NCBI GenBank assembly: GCA_963785245.1
Contig: CAWAUO010000011.1
Location: 1-64,000 of the forward strand
Direction of reading: 5' to 3'
Length of the DNA stretch: 64,000 nt
From: JAHEEL01 sp963785245
GTDB lineage: Bacteria; Actinomycetota; Acidimicrobiia; Spongiisociales; UBA5794
The notes below the pieces were generated by a model. The model saw only the letters and a program-made list of their open reading frames with translations. It was not told the origin of the DNA and made no database searches. The position numbers were made by a program, and so were the translations under genes. Numbering within the stretch: position 1 is the first letter of the stretch; every line of letters begins with the position of its first letter. Below, in pieces: positions 1 through 9,065 of the stretch.

Positions 1-342
1 ACCCCGATCGCACTCGACAAGGCCGGGCTCACCCTCGACGACATCGACGTGATCGACATGCACGAGGCCTTCGCCGCCCAAGTCCTCTCGAATACCCAGG
101 CGTTCGCGTCGGCGGACTTCGCCAACCAGCGCCTCGGGCGCAACGACGCAATCGGCGAGATACCTGATGGCCAGTTCAACCTGTACGGCGGATCGATCAG
201 TCTCGGACATCCGTTCGGAGCGACCGGCGCCCGGCAGATAACGACGATGGCGAACGAACTGGCAAGACGGGACGGGGGTACCGCCCTCGTCACACAATGT
301 GCGGCCGGCGGACTCGGCGCAGCCGTCGTTCTCGAGCGGTAG
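1..342 (+). CDS. fadI: Acetyl-CoA acyltransferase (thiolase), C-terminal part
   Basis: The 5' end lies outside the window; 113 codons remain, read in frame from base 1 to a TAG. Thiolase hallmarks are visible: the HEAFAAQ block (catalytic His region), the GHPFGATGAR loop and the C-terminal CAAGGLGAA motif with the second catalytic Cys. Thiolases cleave 3-ketoacyl-CoA to acetyl-CoA and a shortened acyl-CoA in the cytoplasm. The FadJ-like gene follows after 8 bases, so the two probably form a beta-oxidation (trifunctional) pair. The FadI-versus-FadA assignment is uncertain because only the end is present. Confidence 0.9.
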   Translation, partial: TPIALDKAGLTLDDIDVIDMHEAFAAQVLSNTQAFASADFANQRLGRNDAIGEIPDGQFNLYGGSISLGHPFGATGARQITTMANELARRDGGTALVTQCAAGGLGAAVVLER

Positions 343-350
343 GGGGAGTC

Positions 351-2513
351 ATGGAACTCACACACTTCACATTCAGCGTCGACGACAATGTTGCAATCGC
401 CCTCTTCGATCGTGCCGGTGAAACGCTCAATACGCTCGGTCCCGCAGTCTTCGAAGACTTCGTTGCGGTCATCGATCGCATCGAGGGCGACCCGGGCATC
501 AAGGCGGCGGTGTTTGGTTCGGCGAAGAAGGGGAACTTCCTCGCCGGCGCCGACCTTCGGTTCTTCGAGACCCTGACCGATCCGGACGAGGCGGCAGACG
601 CGATCCGGGAACTCCACGCCCTCTTCGCCCGGATCGAGGCGCTCCACACCGTGCACGCCAAGCCGGTGGTCATGGCGGTCGATGGGGCCTGCCTGGGCGG
701 CGGGCTCGAGTTCGCTCTCACGGGATCGATGCGGATCGCAACCGACCACAAGAAGACCCAACTCGGCCAACCCGAGGTGCAACTCGGTGTGCTCCCTGCC
801 GGCGGAGGAACCCAGCGGCTCCCGAAGATCGTTGGGATCGCAGCCGCGCTCGACATGATCCTCACCGGACGCCCCCTGCGCCCGTACAAAGCACACAAGA
901 TCGGTCTTGTTGACGAGATCGTGCCACAGGAAGTCCTCTACGACATCGCCAAGCAACGAGCAGCCGAGGCCGTCGGACACATCGGGGAGTCCGGCGGGTC
1001 ATCGGTCAAGGGATTCCTCGCTCCATCTCACCTGCAGGAATTGGCGCTCGAACAGAACCCGGTCGGCCGCCGCATGCTCTTCCGCAAGGCTGAAGAGGCA
1101 ATGCTCGCCAAGACCAAGGGCCTCTACCCGGCGCCGAAGCGCGCGCTGGAGGCGGTCAAGATCGGCATCGACGATGGCAACGAGGCCGGCTACGAGGCCG
1201 AGGCGACGTTCTTCGGAGAACTCGTCACGTCGCCTGAGTCGAAGGCGCTCCGCGGCATCTTCTTCGCTTCGCAGATGATGAAGTACGCCACAGGGATCTC
1301 AGGCCATGCCGATCCGACGAAGGTCACAAAAGTGGGCGTCCTCGGCGGCGGGTTGATGGGCGCCGGCATCGCATCGGTCTCGGCTCTCCGGGCCGGAGCG
1401 ACGGTCCGCGTCAAGGAGGTCGACGAGGCCGGCGTCCAGCGAGCGCTGGCACACGTCGCCAAGAACGTGGCGCGGCAGGTGAAGCGCCGCCGCATCCGCC
1501 CGTTCGAGGGTGGGCAGACCATGAACAGGGTCACCGGAACCACCGACTGGAGTGGCTTCGGCAACGCCGACCTCGTGATCGAAGCCGTGTTCGAGAGCCT
1601 GGAGTTGAAGCAGGCCCTCCTTGCCCAGGTCGAGTCGGTGACGCCGGAGGGAACGGTCTTCGCCTCGAACACCTCGTCCCTGCCGATTTCCGATATCGGG
1701 GTGAACGCCGCGAGGCCAGAGGCCGTCCTCGGCATGCACTACTTCTCCCCGGTGGAGAAGATGCCGCTGCTCGAAGTGATCGTCACCGAGGACACCGCCG
1801 ATTGGGCGACGGTCACTGCCGTCGAATTCGGCAAGCGTCAGGGGAAGACGGTGATCGTCGTCAAGGACGGCCCGGGCTTCTACACCACCCGCATCCTCGT
1901 CCCATACATGAACGAGGCATTCCACCTCCTCGAGGACGGCGCGTCCATCCAGGCGATCGACGATGCGATGACGGCCTGGGGATTCCCGGTCGGCCCGGTG
2001 CTGCTGAGCGACGAGGTCGGCATCGATGTCGGAGCACACATCTCGACCATCATGCTGGAGGCTTTCGGCGAACGGATGGCCGGCCCCGCGATGGCGAGCA
2101 ATCTCGTCGACGATGACCGCATGGGCCGGAAGAACGGCCGCGGGTTCTACCGCTACGACGACAAGGGGAAACGGGGCAGCGTCGACGAGAGCGTCTACCA
2201 GGCACTCAAGATCGGTCCGCGTCGGGTGGTCTCGGAGTCGGAGATCCAGGAACGGATCGCTCTGGCAATGGTCAACGAGGCTGCCCGCTGCCTCGAAGAA
2301 GGTGTGCTCCAGTCGGCGCTCGACGGCGACATGGGAGCGGTCATGGGACTCGGCTTCCCGCCGTTCCGCGGCGGCCCGTTCTGGTGGGTCGACCAGGTTG
2401 GCGCTGCCGGGACCGTTGCGAAGCTCGACGCTCTGGCGGAACGCCACGGCCTGCGGTTCGAACCAGCCGAGATCCTCCGCACGCATGCAGAGTCCGGGAA
2501 GACCTTCCGGTAG
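351..2513 (+). CDS. fadJ: Bifunctional enoyl-CoA hydratase / 3-hydroxyacyl-CoA dehydrogenase
   Basis: This 720-residue protein matches the usual length of the multifunctional alpha subunit of beta-oxidation. The hydratase domain comes first (oxyanion loop GADL near residue 67, DGACLGGGLE at 111-120, second catalytic Glu in GQPEVQLG near 142). It is followed by an NAD-binding Rossmann fold with GGGLMGAG near residue 330, the GMHYFSP dehydrogenase motif near 461 and C-terminal 3HCDH domains. The ATG at 351 is chosen over an in-frame upstream start because AGGGGGAG sits just before it and the upstream stretch lies inside the thiolase gene. It should hydrate 2-enoyl-CoA and oxidise the product for the upstream thiolase. 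FadB and FadJ types cannot be separated here. Confidence 0.93.
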   Translation: MELTHFTFSVDDNVAIALFDRAGETLNTLGPAVFEDFVAVIDRIEGDPGIKAAVFGSAKKGNFLAGADLRFFETLTDPDEAADAIRELHALFARIEALHTVHAKPVVMAVDGACLGGGLEFALTGSMRIATDHKKTQLGQPEVQLGVLPAGGGTQRLPKIVGIAAALDMILTGRPLRPYKAHKIGLVDEIVPQEVLYDIAKQRAAEAVGHIGESGGSSVKGFLAPSHLQELALEQNPVGRRMLFRKAEEAMLAKTKGLYPAPKRALEAVKIGIDDGNEAGYEAEATFFGELVTSPESKALRGIFFASQMMKYATGISGHADPTKVTKVGVLGGGLMGAGIASVSALRAGATVRVKEVDEAGVQRALAHVAKNVARQVKRRRIRPFEGGQTMNRVTGTTDWSGFGNADLVIEAVFESLELKQALLAQVESVTPEGTVFASNTSSLPISDIGVNAARPEAVLGMHYFSPVEKMPLLEVIVTEDTADWATVTAVEFGKRQGKTVIVVKDGPGFYTTRILVPYMNEAFHLLEDGASIQAIDDAMTAWGFPVGPVLLSDEVGIDVGAHISTIMLEAFGERMAGPAMASNLVDDDRMGRKNGRGFYRYDDKGKRGSVDESVYQALKIGPRRVVSESEIQERIALAMVNEAARCLEEGVLQSALDGDMGAVMGLGFPPFRGGPFWWVDQVGAAGTVAKLDALAERHGLRFEPAEILRTHAESGKTFR

Positions 2514-2515
2514 GC

Positions 2516-2538
2516 GCCCGGCGTGTCAGGCGCCGGGC
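2516..2538. terminator. Bidirectional hairpin between convergent genes
   Basis: A perfect 8-bp GC stem (GCCCGGCG, 7-base loop, CGCCGGGC) starts 2 bases after the fadJ stop and overlaps the last codons of the opposing YCII gene. There is no T-run, as is usual in high-GC actinobacteria. Confidence 0.6.
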
Positions 2539-2918
2539 ATGTTCTTCATTTGATCTGCCACGCGGCCCGTGGCGAAGAACGGACGGACCTCGATCGAGTG
2601 GTTGGTCGTTTCGGCGACCTTCCTACCCCAGGCCGACGCTGCGTCATCGTCGTCCGCGTTGATGATGTAGAACCCGGCCACGTGAGCGTTCGATTCGGCA
2701 AACGGGCCATCGGTCGCGACGCCGCCGGCGTCGGGGGTGACAACGGTCGCTGCATCCGGGCCCTGAAGTGCCCCGCCGAAGACAAACGTGTCGGTGGCAT
2801 CCATCTCGGCTTCAAGGGCAACGATCCGTCCCATGAAATCCTGCATCTCTCCCGGAGTGCTGGGCGCACCGGAGACTGCGCCCTCCACCGCGTACGTCGA
2901 CAACAGATACTGACCCAT
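2526..2918 (-). CDS. YCII-related (DGPF) domain protein
   Basis: A 130-residue small cytoplasmic protein with the DGPFAES motif near residue 80 and a GFYII strand, typical of the YCII/DGPF dimeric alpha-beta barrel family. Members often sit beside ECF sigma factors, but none is here. The ATG at 2918 is preceded by GAGGAG at good spacing. A longer upstream reading frame (to about 3110) overlaps the divergent DUF1801 gene and looks non-coding. The substrate is unknown; an enzymatic role is only inferred from the fold. Confidence 0.85.
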   Translation of the reverse strand: MGQYLLSTYAVEGAVSGAPSTPGEMQDFMGRIVALEAEMDATDTFVFGGALQGPDAATVVTPDAGGVATDGPFAESNAHVAGFYIINADDDDAASAWGRKVAETTNHSIEVRPFFATGRVADQMKNMPGA

Positions 2919-3091
2919 GAGTACTCCTCGCGCTGGTGCGGGGTCTCCCGCCCTCGCCGTCCCTTCCCGCGGGACCGCCTTCCGCCGCAACCCTACGCGA
3001 GCCACGCTCCCGGTGCCGTGTGAAATCTGTGACGCACCGCACCGGCGGCGCGTAGGATCGCTGCGGAGCCCGGCTGAGCGGAGGGGTTGAC

Positions 3092-3520
3092 GTGGCGGAG
3101 AACAAGACACAGATCACGAATGTCGATCCCGACGAATTCGTGGCGTCGGTCGCGCATCCGACAAGGCGAGCCGACGCCGAGGCACTGGTCGAGATGATGC
3201 AGCGGGTGACCGGTTGCGCACCGAAGATGTGGGGCCCGTCGATCGTCGGGTTCGGGCGGTATCACTACCACTACGACAGCGGCCGCGAGGGCGACTTCAT
3301 GCTGACTGGTTTTTCGCCGCGCAAAGCCAACCTCGTCATCTACACGATGCCGGGCTACGAAGACTCGGGCGAGCAACTCGCCGCCCTGGGCAAGCACAAG
3401 CTCGGGAAGAGTTGCCTCTACATCAACAAACTCGCCGACGTCGATCTCGGCGTTCTCGAAGACATCATCGCCGAAGGTGTCGCCACCATGCGAGCGAAGT
3501 ACGAGACCTGGGACGAGTGA
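3092..3520 (+). CDS. DUF1801 domain protein
   Basis: A 142-residue protein starting at GTG with an AGGGG-like site upstream (GGAGGGG at about 3080). The conserved WGPSIVGFGRYHYHY segment and the C-terminal GKSCLYINKL region are characteristic of the DUF1801/YdhG-like fold, a small cytoplasmic family of unknown biochemical function. It stands alone between the divergent YCII gene and the downstream MFS gene. Its length is normal for the family. Confidence 0.88.
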   Translation: MAENKTQITNVDPDEFVASVAHPTRRADAEALVEMMQRVTGCAPKMWGPSIVGFGRYHYHYDSGREGDFMLTGFSPRKANLVIYTMPGYEDSGEQLAALGKHKLGKSCLYINKLADVDLGVLEDIIAEGVATMRAKYETWDE

Positions 3521-3572
3521 CCGAAGAGCCCGGGCCGACCTTCGGGAACGACGGCGTCGATAGGCTTCTTCG

Positions 3573-4763
3573 GTGACCGACCGCCTCTTCACTCGACCGT
3601 TTGTCTTCGTCTGGCTCGCCAACTTCGGCAGCGGGATGGCCTATTCGCTGTTCCTGCACTTCTCCGGGTACCTGTCCGACCTCGGAGCAAGCGACACCCA
3701 GATCGGCTTGATCTACGCGGCGACCGCAGTGGCTTCGGTCGCGATGCGCCCTCTTCTCGGAACGATCATGGATCGCTACGGCCGCCGGCCCGTGATCCTG
3801 GTCGGGAACGTCCTCAATATCGCCTTCGTCCTGCTGTACCTCACGGTGACGACGCTGGGGCCATGGGTCTACGCCGTTCGGATCGGTCACGGTGTGGCTG
3901 AGGCCATGCTGTTCAGTGCGCTGTTCACGTACGGCACCGATGTCGTTCCGAGAGCTCGGCGGACCGAGGGCATCGCCCTGTTCGGTGTGTCGGGGCTGCT
4001 GCCGCTTGGCGTTGCTGGAATCCTCGGCGACTTCGTGCTGTCCATCGCCGGCTTCCGGGAACTGTTCCTCACCGCAGCCGGCTTCGCCGTCGCAACGCTG
4101 ATCTTCTCTCTGCCGCTGCCCGAGCGGCGTCCCATTCTCGCTCCGGGTGAGAAGCCCAAGGGCTTCTGGCGAATAGTCGTGACACCGAACCTGATGCCGA
4201 TCTGGTGGATGCTCGGCTCGTTCTCGCTCGTCCTGACCGGCTACTTCGTCTTCATCCGCCGCTACGTCGACGACACCGGATACGGGAGCGTCGGCCTGTT
4301 CTTCTCGGCGTATGTGATCGTCGCCATCCTCGAGCGACTCTTCCTCGGCTGGCTCCCCGACCGTGTCGGCAGAAAGCGAGTGTTGTATCCGTCGATGGGA
4401 GCGCTGATCCTCGGATTCTTCGCCCTCGCGTTCGCCGGGTCGTGGGTGGGGGTGGCTGTGGCAGGCGCCCTGTGCGGCGCCGGCCACGGTTTCGTGTTCC
4501 CGATCCTCACAGCGATGCTCGTCGACCGCGCCCCAGACTCCGATCGAGGTTCCGCCATGTCGTTCTTCACCGCCCTGCTCGACATCGGGATCCTCATCGG
4601 AGGCCCGATCCTCGGCGCCCTCATCGATACGGCTGGGTGGAGTTCGATGTACGTCTTCTCGGGAGTGTTCCTCGCGGTTGCGACCGTGATCTTCGCCCGG
4701 TGGGATCGGCGGGCCACCGACGAAGAGACCGAACCGGAGGCGGCTATCCCCGGTCGGGCGTGA
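3573..4763 (+). CDS. MFS transporter
   Basis: A 396-residue integral membrane protein with about 12 hydrophobic segments. It has the MFS signature loop after helix 2 (GTIMDRYGRRP, near residue 60-72) and the equivalent loop in the second half (GWLPDRVGRKR). It starts at GTG. The last 20 bases overlap the convergent nitroreductase gene. MFS carriers move small molecules by proton coupling; nothing in the sequence or the neighbours identifies the substrate. Confidence 0.9.
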   Translation: MTDRLFTRPFVFVWLANFGSGMAYSLFLHFSGYLSDLGASDTQIGLIYAATAVASVAMRPLLGTIMDRYGRRPVILVGNVLNIAFVLLYLTVTTLGPWVYAVRIGHGVAEAMLFSALFTYGTDVVPRARRTEGIALFGVSGLLPLGVAGILGDFVLSIAGFRELFLTAAGFAVATLIFSLPLPERRPILAPGEKPKGFWRIVVTPNLMPIWWMLGSFSLVLTGYFVFIRRYVDDTGYGSVGLFFSAYVIVAILERLFLGWLPDRVGRKRVLYPSMGALILGFFALAFAGSWVGVAVAGALCGAGHGFVFPILTAMLVDRAPDSDRGSAMSFFTALLDIGILIGGPILGALIDTAGWSSMYVFSGVFLAVATVIFARWDRRATDEETEPEAAIPGRA

Positions 4764-5238
4764 ACCCGACCATCGGGATCTGCTGCATCATCGCCATCCA
4801 CGACTCCTGGGTCTCGTCGTGTGAGACGCCCATTATTGACTCAAGCCTCTCTGCGGTCTTCGGGTGCTTCTCTTCGTAGCCTTTCATGACCTCAACCGCT
4901 TGCTTGGTCGGAAGAAACCGCGTCGCCGCCGGGTACCGGTTGCTCCCGACCCAGATCACCACCGATGGATCTGCCTGGATGTTGCGATACCAGTCGGCCT
5001 TGGCCCCAGTTCCGGACGTCACGACAAACTCGTCTCGCTCAATGTCGTAGTACGCAACTTCGAGGGGTGTCTGATAGACCTTCCCGGACTTCCGGCCCTT
5101 GTGCTCGAGCAGCAAGAACCGCGAGCCGAACACGAACCCGAGTCGGGCCCGATACAGCCACTTCGGCGCCTGGTAGAACCACTTGGCCACCCCAGACGGC
5201 TTCTTGCCGACTCCGCTCGGCTCGTTGGCGTTCGTCAT
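4744..5238 (-). CDS. Deazaflavin-dependent nitroreductase family protein (DUF385, Ddn-like)
   Basis: A 164-residue protein with the split-barrel Ddn/DUF385 pattern: a hydrophobic amphipathic N-terminus, LLLEHKGRKSGKVYQTPLEV (strand pair with the RKSG motif), FVVTSGTGAKADWYRNI and WVGSNRYPA. In mycobacteria this family uses cofactor F420H2 to reduce quinones and nitro compounds. F420 use here is inferred, since no F420 synthesis genes are in view. It lies 3 bases downstream of the gcvP stop on the same strand and may be co-transcribed with it. The length is typical. Confidence 0.87.
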   Translation of the reverse strand: MTNANEPSGVGKKPSGVAKWFYQAPKWLYRARLGFVFGSRFLLLEHKGRKSGKVYQTPLEVAYYDIERDEFVVTSGTGAKADWYRNIQADPSVVIWVGSNRYPAATRFLPTKQAVEVMKGYEEKHPKTAERLESIMGVSHDETQESWMAMMQQIPMVGFTPDRG

Positions 5239-5241
5239 CGT

Positions 5242-8130
5242 TTAGGCCTCCGTGCCGTCGTCGTTGTCGGCACGGTAGGCGTCCATCGGCGGGCAGGAGC
5301 AGACGAGGTGCCGATCACCGAAGGCATTGTCGATCCGGCTCACCGGCGGCCAGTACTTGCCGATCCGCAGACGCTCGACCGGATATGCAGCGGATTCCCG
5401 GGAGTAGGGACGTTCCCACTCCCGCGTGACGAGATCCTCCGCCGGGTGGGGTGCACGTCGCAACGCACACGTCTCGATGTCGGCTCCTGACGCAACGGCA
5501 TCGATCTCGGCCCTGATCGCGATCATCGCGTCGCAGAAGCGGTCGAGTTCCTGCTTCGATTCCGACTCGGTCGGTTCGATCATCAGCGTCCCGGCCACCG
5601 GGAACGACATCGTCGGAGCATGGAAGCCGTAGTCGATGAGGCGCTTGGCGATGTCTTCGTTCGTCACCCCGGTCTCGTGCTGGATGCCCCGGATGTCGAT
5701 GATGCACTCGTGGGCGACCAGGCCGTCGTTGCCGGTGTAGAGCACGGGGTAGAACCGGGCGAGACGAGCGGCAATGTAGTTGGCGTTCAAGATGGCGTAC
5801 TCCGTGGCCAGGCGCAGACCGGCGAGGCCCATGAGGGCGATGTAGGCCCACGAGATTGCGAGCACACCAGCCGATCCCCACGGCGCAGAGGAGACCGCAC
5901 CGATTCCGTCCTCGTGACCAGGCATGTTCGGCACGAGCGGATGTCCGGGGAGAAAGGGAGCCAGGTGGCCACGAACAGCAACCGGCCCGACGCCAGGACC
6001 TCCGCCGCCGTGCGGGATCGCAAACGTCTTGTGCAGGTTCAGGTGGGAGACGTCGCTCCCGAACAAGCCGGGCTCGGCGATGCCAACCATCGCGTTGAGG
6101 TTCGCCCCGTCGAGGTAGACCTGACCGCCGTACCGGTGGACGACCTCGCACACCTCCACGATCGAGTCCTCGAACACGCCGTGTGTGGACGGATAGGTCA
6201 CCATGATCGCTGCAAGATCGTCGGCATACTCCTCGGCCTTAGAGCGCAGGTCGGCCATGTCAATGCTGCCGTTGGCGTCGGTGTCGAGCACGACCACCCG
6301 CAGACCTGCCATCGTTGCCGACGCCGGGTTGGTCCCGTGCGCCGAAGCCGGGATGAGGCACACATCGCGATGGCCCTCCCCGCGCGACTCGTGATAGGCC
6401 CTGATGGCGAGCAGACCGGTGAACTCCCCTTGAGCGCCCGAGTTGGGTTGCACCGACACGGCGTCATAGCCGGTGATGTCTGCCAGCCAACGCTCCATGT
6501 CGGAGATCAGCCGGAGGTATCCGCTGACCTGGTCGAGGGGCACGAACGGATGGATGTCGGCGAACTCGGGCCACGTGATCGCCGCGAGCTCCGCCGCGGC
6601 GTTGAGCTTCATGGTGCAGGAACCGAGGGGGATCATCGATCGGTCGAGGGCGATATCCCGGTCCTGGAGAAGCTTGAGGTAACGCATCATCTCGGTCTCG
6701 GATCGGTAGCTGCTGAAGACCTCGTGGGTCATGAACGGAGTTGTTCGCCCAAGCCGGTCGGGAATCCCGCTCGGCGCCTTGTCGACGAGTTCTTCGGCAC
6801 CGGCATCGACCTCGAAGATCTCAAAGAGTGCGTCGACGTACGCGGGAGTGATCGTCTCGTCGAGTGTGACCCCGACGGTCGTGGCGTCGACCGGACGGAG
6901 GTTGATCCGCCGGTCGGTGGCCTTCGCGAGTGTCTCCTCGGCGTTGGCGACGTCGACGGTCAGCGTATCGAACCACGAGTCGTTGAGAACCGTCACTCCA
7001 CCCTCGGCCAATCCCTGTGCAAACGCGTTCGTGAGTCGGTGGATGCGTGTTGCGATTCGTGTGAGTCCGCCTGGCCCGTGATAGACGCCGTACATGCCAG
7101 CCATCACCGCCAGCAGCACCTGAGCGGTGCAGATGTTCGATGTCGCCTTCTCTCGCCTGATGTGCTGCTCGCGGGTCTGCAGTGCGAGACGGAGCGCCGT
7201 TCGGCCATCGGCGTCCTGGGAGACACCGACCATTCGCCCGGGCAGTTGCCGCTTGTGCGCTTCCCGGGTGGCGAGGAAAGCGGCATGAGGACCTCCGAAC
7301 ATCATCGGCACGCCGAAGCGCTGCGAGGTTCCGACGACGGCATCCGCCCCGATCTCGCCAGGGGGCACCAGCAACGTCATGGCCAGGAGATCAACGGCGA
7401 AGACAGCGAGCGCCCCCGCGTCGTGGATGTGATCGACCGCTGAGGCATGGTCTCGAACGACACCCGAGGTGCCGGGGTACTGAATGAGAACCCCAAAAAC
7501 GCCATCGGGCAGCTCGCCGTGCGGATCGCCGACGACCACATCGAGTCCCAACGGGAAAGCCCGCGTCTTGATGACCTCGACGGTCTGCGGGTGTGCCTGC
7601 TCATCCACGAGGAATACCGATCCGGAGCCGCGGTTCACCCGCTTGAACATCGCCATCGCCTCGGCCGCCGCCGTCCCTTCGTCAAGCAGAGACGAATTGG
7701 AGAGCTCCATGCCGGTGAGATCCGACACCATGGTCTGGAAGTTGAGCAGCGCCTCGAGGCGACCCTGCGAGATCTCCGGTTGATACGGCGTGTAGGCCGT
7801 GTACCAACCGGGGTTCTCGAGGATGTTGCGCTGGATCACCTGCGGCACGATGGTGTCCGCGTATCCCATCCCGATGAGCGAGGTGTATCGGTCGTTGAGA
7901 TTGGCGAGCACGCGCAATCTCGCCATGACCTCGCGTTCGGACATCGGTCCGGGAACATCGTGCTCGTGTTCGATCCGGATCGCCGGCGGGACCGCACGAT
8001 CGATGAGGTCCTCAATGGAATCCGCTCCGACGACCGCGAGCATCTCCGGCAGGTCGGTGTTCGACGGGCCGATGTGGCGCGACCAGAAGTCATCGGTGGA
8101 CTCAAGATCCCGGAACGGTATTTCGGTCAT
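5242..8130 (-). CDS. gcvP: Glycine dehydrogenase (decarboxylating), glycine cleavage P-protein
   Basis: A 962-residue, full-length homodimeric-type P-protein. It decarboxylates glycine with PLP and passes aminomethyl to the lipoyl arm of GcvH. The N-terminal half includes IGMGYADTIVPQVI and NPGWYTAYTPYQPEISQGR. The PLP-binding Lys lies in NLHKTFAIPHGGGGPG near residue 700. The ATG at 8130 is preceded by GAGGAG; the longer reading frame upstream runs through the riboswitch and is not coding. No gcvT or gcvH is adjacent, so the rest of the system must be elsewhere. A tandem glycine riboswitch in its leader indicates activation by glycine. Confidence 0.97.
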   Translation of the reverse strand: MTEIPFRDLESTDDFWSRHIGPSNTDLPEMLAVVGADSIEDLIDRAVPPAIRIEHEHDVPGPMSEREVMARLRVLANLNDRYTSLIGMGYADTIVPQVIQRNILENPGWYTAYTPYQPEISQGRLEALLNFQTMVSDLTGMELSNSSLLDEGTAAAEAMAMFKRVNRGSGSVFLVDEQAHPQTVEVIKTRAFPLGLDVVVGDPHGELPDGVFGVLIQYPGTSGVVRDHASAVDHIHDAGALAVFAVDLLAMTLLVPPGEIGADAVVGTSQRFGVPMMFGGPHAAFLATREAHKRQLPGRMVGVSQDADGRTALRLALQTREQHIRREKATSNICTAQVLLAVMAGMYGVYHGPGGLTRIATRIHRLTNAFAQGLAEGGVTVLNDSWFDTLTVDVANAEETLAKATDRRINLRPVDATTVGVTLDETITPAYVDALFEIFEVDAGAEELVDKAPSGIPDRLGRTTPFMTHEVFSSYRSETEMMRYLKLLQDRDIALDRSMIPLGSCTMKLNAAAELAAITWPEFADIHPFVPLDQVSGYLRLISDMERWLADITGYDAVSVQPNSGAQGEFTGLLAIRAYHESRGEGHRDVCLIPASAHGTNPASATMAGLRVVVLDTDANGSIDMADLRSKAEEYADDLAAIMVTYPSTHGVFEDSIVEVCEVVHRYGGQVYLDGANLNAMVGIAEPGLFGSDVSHLNLHKTFAIPHGGGGPGVGPVAVRGHLAPFLPGHPLVPNMPGHEDGIGAVSSAPWGSAGVLAISWAYIALMGLAGLRLATEYAILNANYIAARLARFYPVLYTGNDGLVAHECIIDIRGIQHETGVTNEDIAKRLIDYGFHAPTMSFPVAGTLMIEPTESESKQELDRFCDAMIAIRAEIDAVASGADIETCALRRAPHPAEDLVTREWERPYSRESAAYPVERLRIGKYWPPVSRIDNAFGDRHLVCSCPPMDAYRADNDDGTEA

Positions 8131-8165
8131 CGGCTGCTCCTCGGTCGGCGCGCGGTCTGCCTGCG

Positions 8166-8330
8166 CCCCGTCTGTCGCATGACCTGAGAGATTCACCGCC
8201 GCAGCGGCTTTCCCCTTCGGTGAGGGCCGTGACCCTGCTCTCCAGAGGTGCCTCGCCCCACGGTCCGTGTGCCTGTAAGTTTCCCGGGGGGTTGCTCCGT
8301 CGGCGCGACCTGTGTCGCTCTCCCGCGGGG
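8166..8330 (-). promoter_or_regulatory. Tandem glycine riboswitch
   Basis: Read on the minus strand, 36 bases upstream of the gcvP ATG, are two glycine-aptamer cores in series. The first has CGGGAGAG, CGCCGACGGAGCAA and ACAGGCACACGGACCG. The linker GGGGCGAGGCACCTCTGG leads to the second: GGAGAGCAGGG, CCCTCACCGAAGGGGAAAG, AATCTCTCAGGTC and GACAGACGGGG. The order and junctions match the actinobacterial two-aptamer class. Aptamer 2 is canonical; aptamer 1 has CTTACAGGC where CTCTCAGGC is usual. It is expected to switch gcvP on when glycine is abundant. Confidence 0.93.
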
Positions 8331-8429
8331 GTCGATGGCCCACCGATCGTACCAGCCGGGACCGGCTTTCAAGATGCCCCTGGCCTCCTCGCGCATCGTG
8401 CGCGACACTGGACGGAGAGGAGGTGTTGC

Positions 8430-8876
8430 ATGGTCACCCACATCCTGGTCGCAGTTGATGGGTCCACCCATGCGGATCGGGCGCTGGCCTTCGCCGCGGA
8501 TCTCGCCGTCAAGTACGAGGCCAACCTGACCGTCCTGAACGTCGTATCGTATGCGTCGACCGTCCCCTTGGCGCTGGGTGCCTATGCGGAACTCGAGGGC
8601 CTCTACGCAGAGTCACGTTCCGTCCTCCAGGAGGCCGGGGCGAAGATCGTAGAGAGTGCCGCGGAGCAGGCCCGCCGTCTTGGCGTCGAGGACGTGAAGA
8701 CGGTCGTTGAGCTTGGTTCGCCGGCTCAGTCGATCTGCGACGCGGCGAACACCAACGGGGTCGATGTGATCGTCATGGGGCGCCGGGGTCTCAGCGACTT
8801 CACGGGGTTCTTCCTCGGGAGCATCTCGCACAAGGTCGCACATTCGGCAGACTGCACGGTTGTAACCGTCAAATAG
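8430..8876 (+). CDS. Universal stress protein (UspA family)
   Basis: A 148-residue single-domain Usp. It begins with the beta-strand HILVAVDGSTHADRAL and ends with the ATP-binding signature GRRGLSDFTGFFLGS (G-2x-G-9x-G-S) and CTVVTVK. The ATP-binding glycines are intact, so an ATP-binding (UspFG-like) subtype is likely. The start at 8430 is set by a strong GGAGAGGAGGTG site. It is cytoplasmic and usually induced by stress or growth arrest. A 58-residue zinc-ribbon-like gene follows closely. Confidence 0.93.
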   Translation: MVTHILVAVDGSTHADRALAFAADLAVKYEANLTVLNVVSYASTVPLALGAYAELEGLYAESRSVLQEAGAKIVESAAEQARRLGVEDVKTVVELGSPAQSICDAANTNGVDVIVMGRRGLSDFTGFFLGSISHKVAHSADCTVVTVK

Positions 8877-8885
8877 GGAGCACAC

Positions 8886-9062
8886 ATGAGTCCGCTCGCC
8901 GAGTCGATCGTTTGCGTCGAGTGCGGTGGCACGGCCCACCTCCTCCAGCGATTCACACCGGAGGATCCGCCGGTGGTGGGAGACATCGTCGCCTACCGGT
9001 GTTCCGACTGCATCGATCGGTTCGATGTCGTCGTCGACGACGCCGACCTGGAAGACGACTGA
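8886..9062 (+). CDS. Small CxxC-CxxC protein (zinc ribbon-like)
   Basis: A 58-codon gene (ATG to TGA) starting 9 bases after the usp stop, with an AGGGAG site between them. The protein has two Cys pairs, CVEC near residue 10 and CSDC near residue 42, spaced as in a zinc ribbon, and an acidic tail (DDADLEDD). Co-directional spacing suggests co-transcription with the universal stress protein. No family is recognised; metal binding is inferred from the Cys pairs. Confidence 0.72.
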   Translation: MSPLAESIVCVECGGTAHLLQRFTPEDPPVVGDIVAYRCSDCIDRFDVVVDDADLEDD

Positions 9063-9065
9063 ACC

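Noticed and set aside
3465..4487. 340-codon open frame on the minus strand, rich in Glu/Arg/His
   Set aside because: It is antisense to the MFS gene, which has the correct membrane topology and signature loops.
5620..7443. 607-codon open frame on the plus strand
   Set aside because: It is antisense to gcvP; high GC leaves the opposite strand open. The translation has no protein-like domains.
8131..8343. 71-residue N-terminal extension of GcvP
   Set aside because: These bases are the glycine riboswitch; the ATG at 8130 has a good ribosome site.
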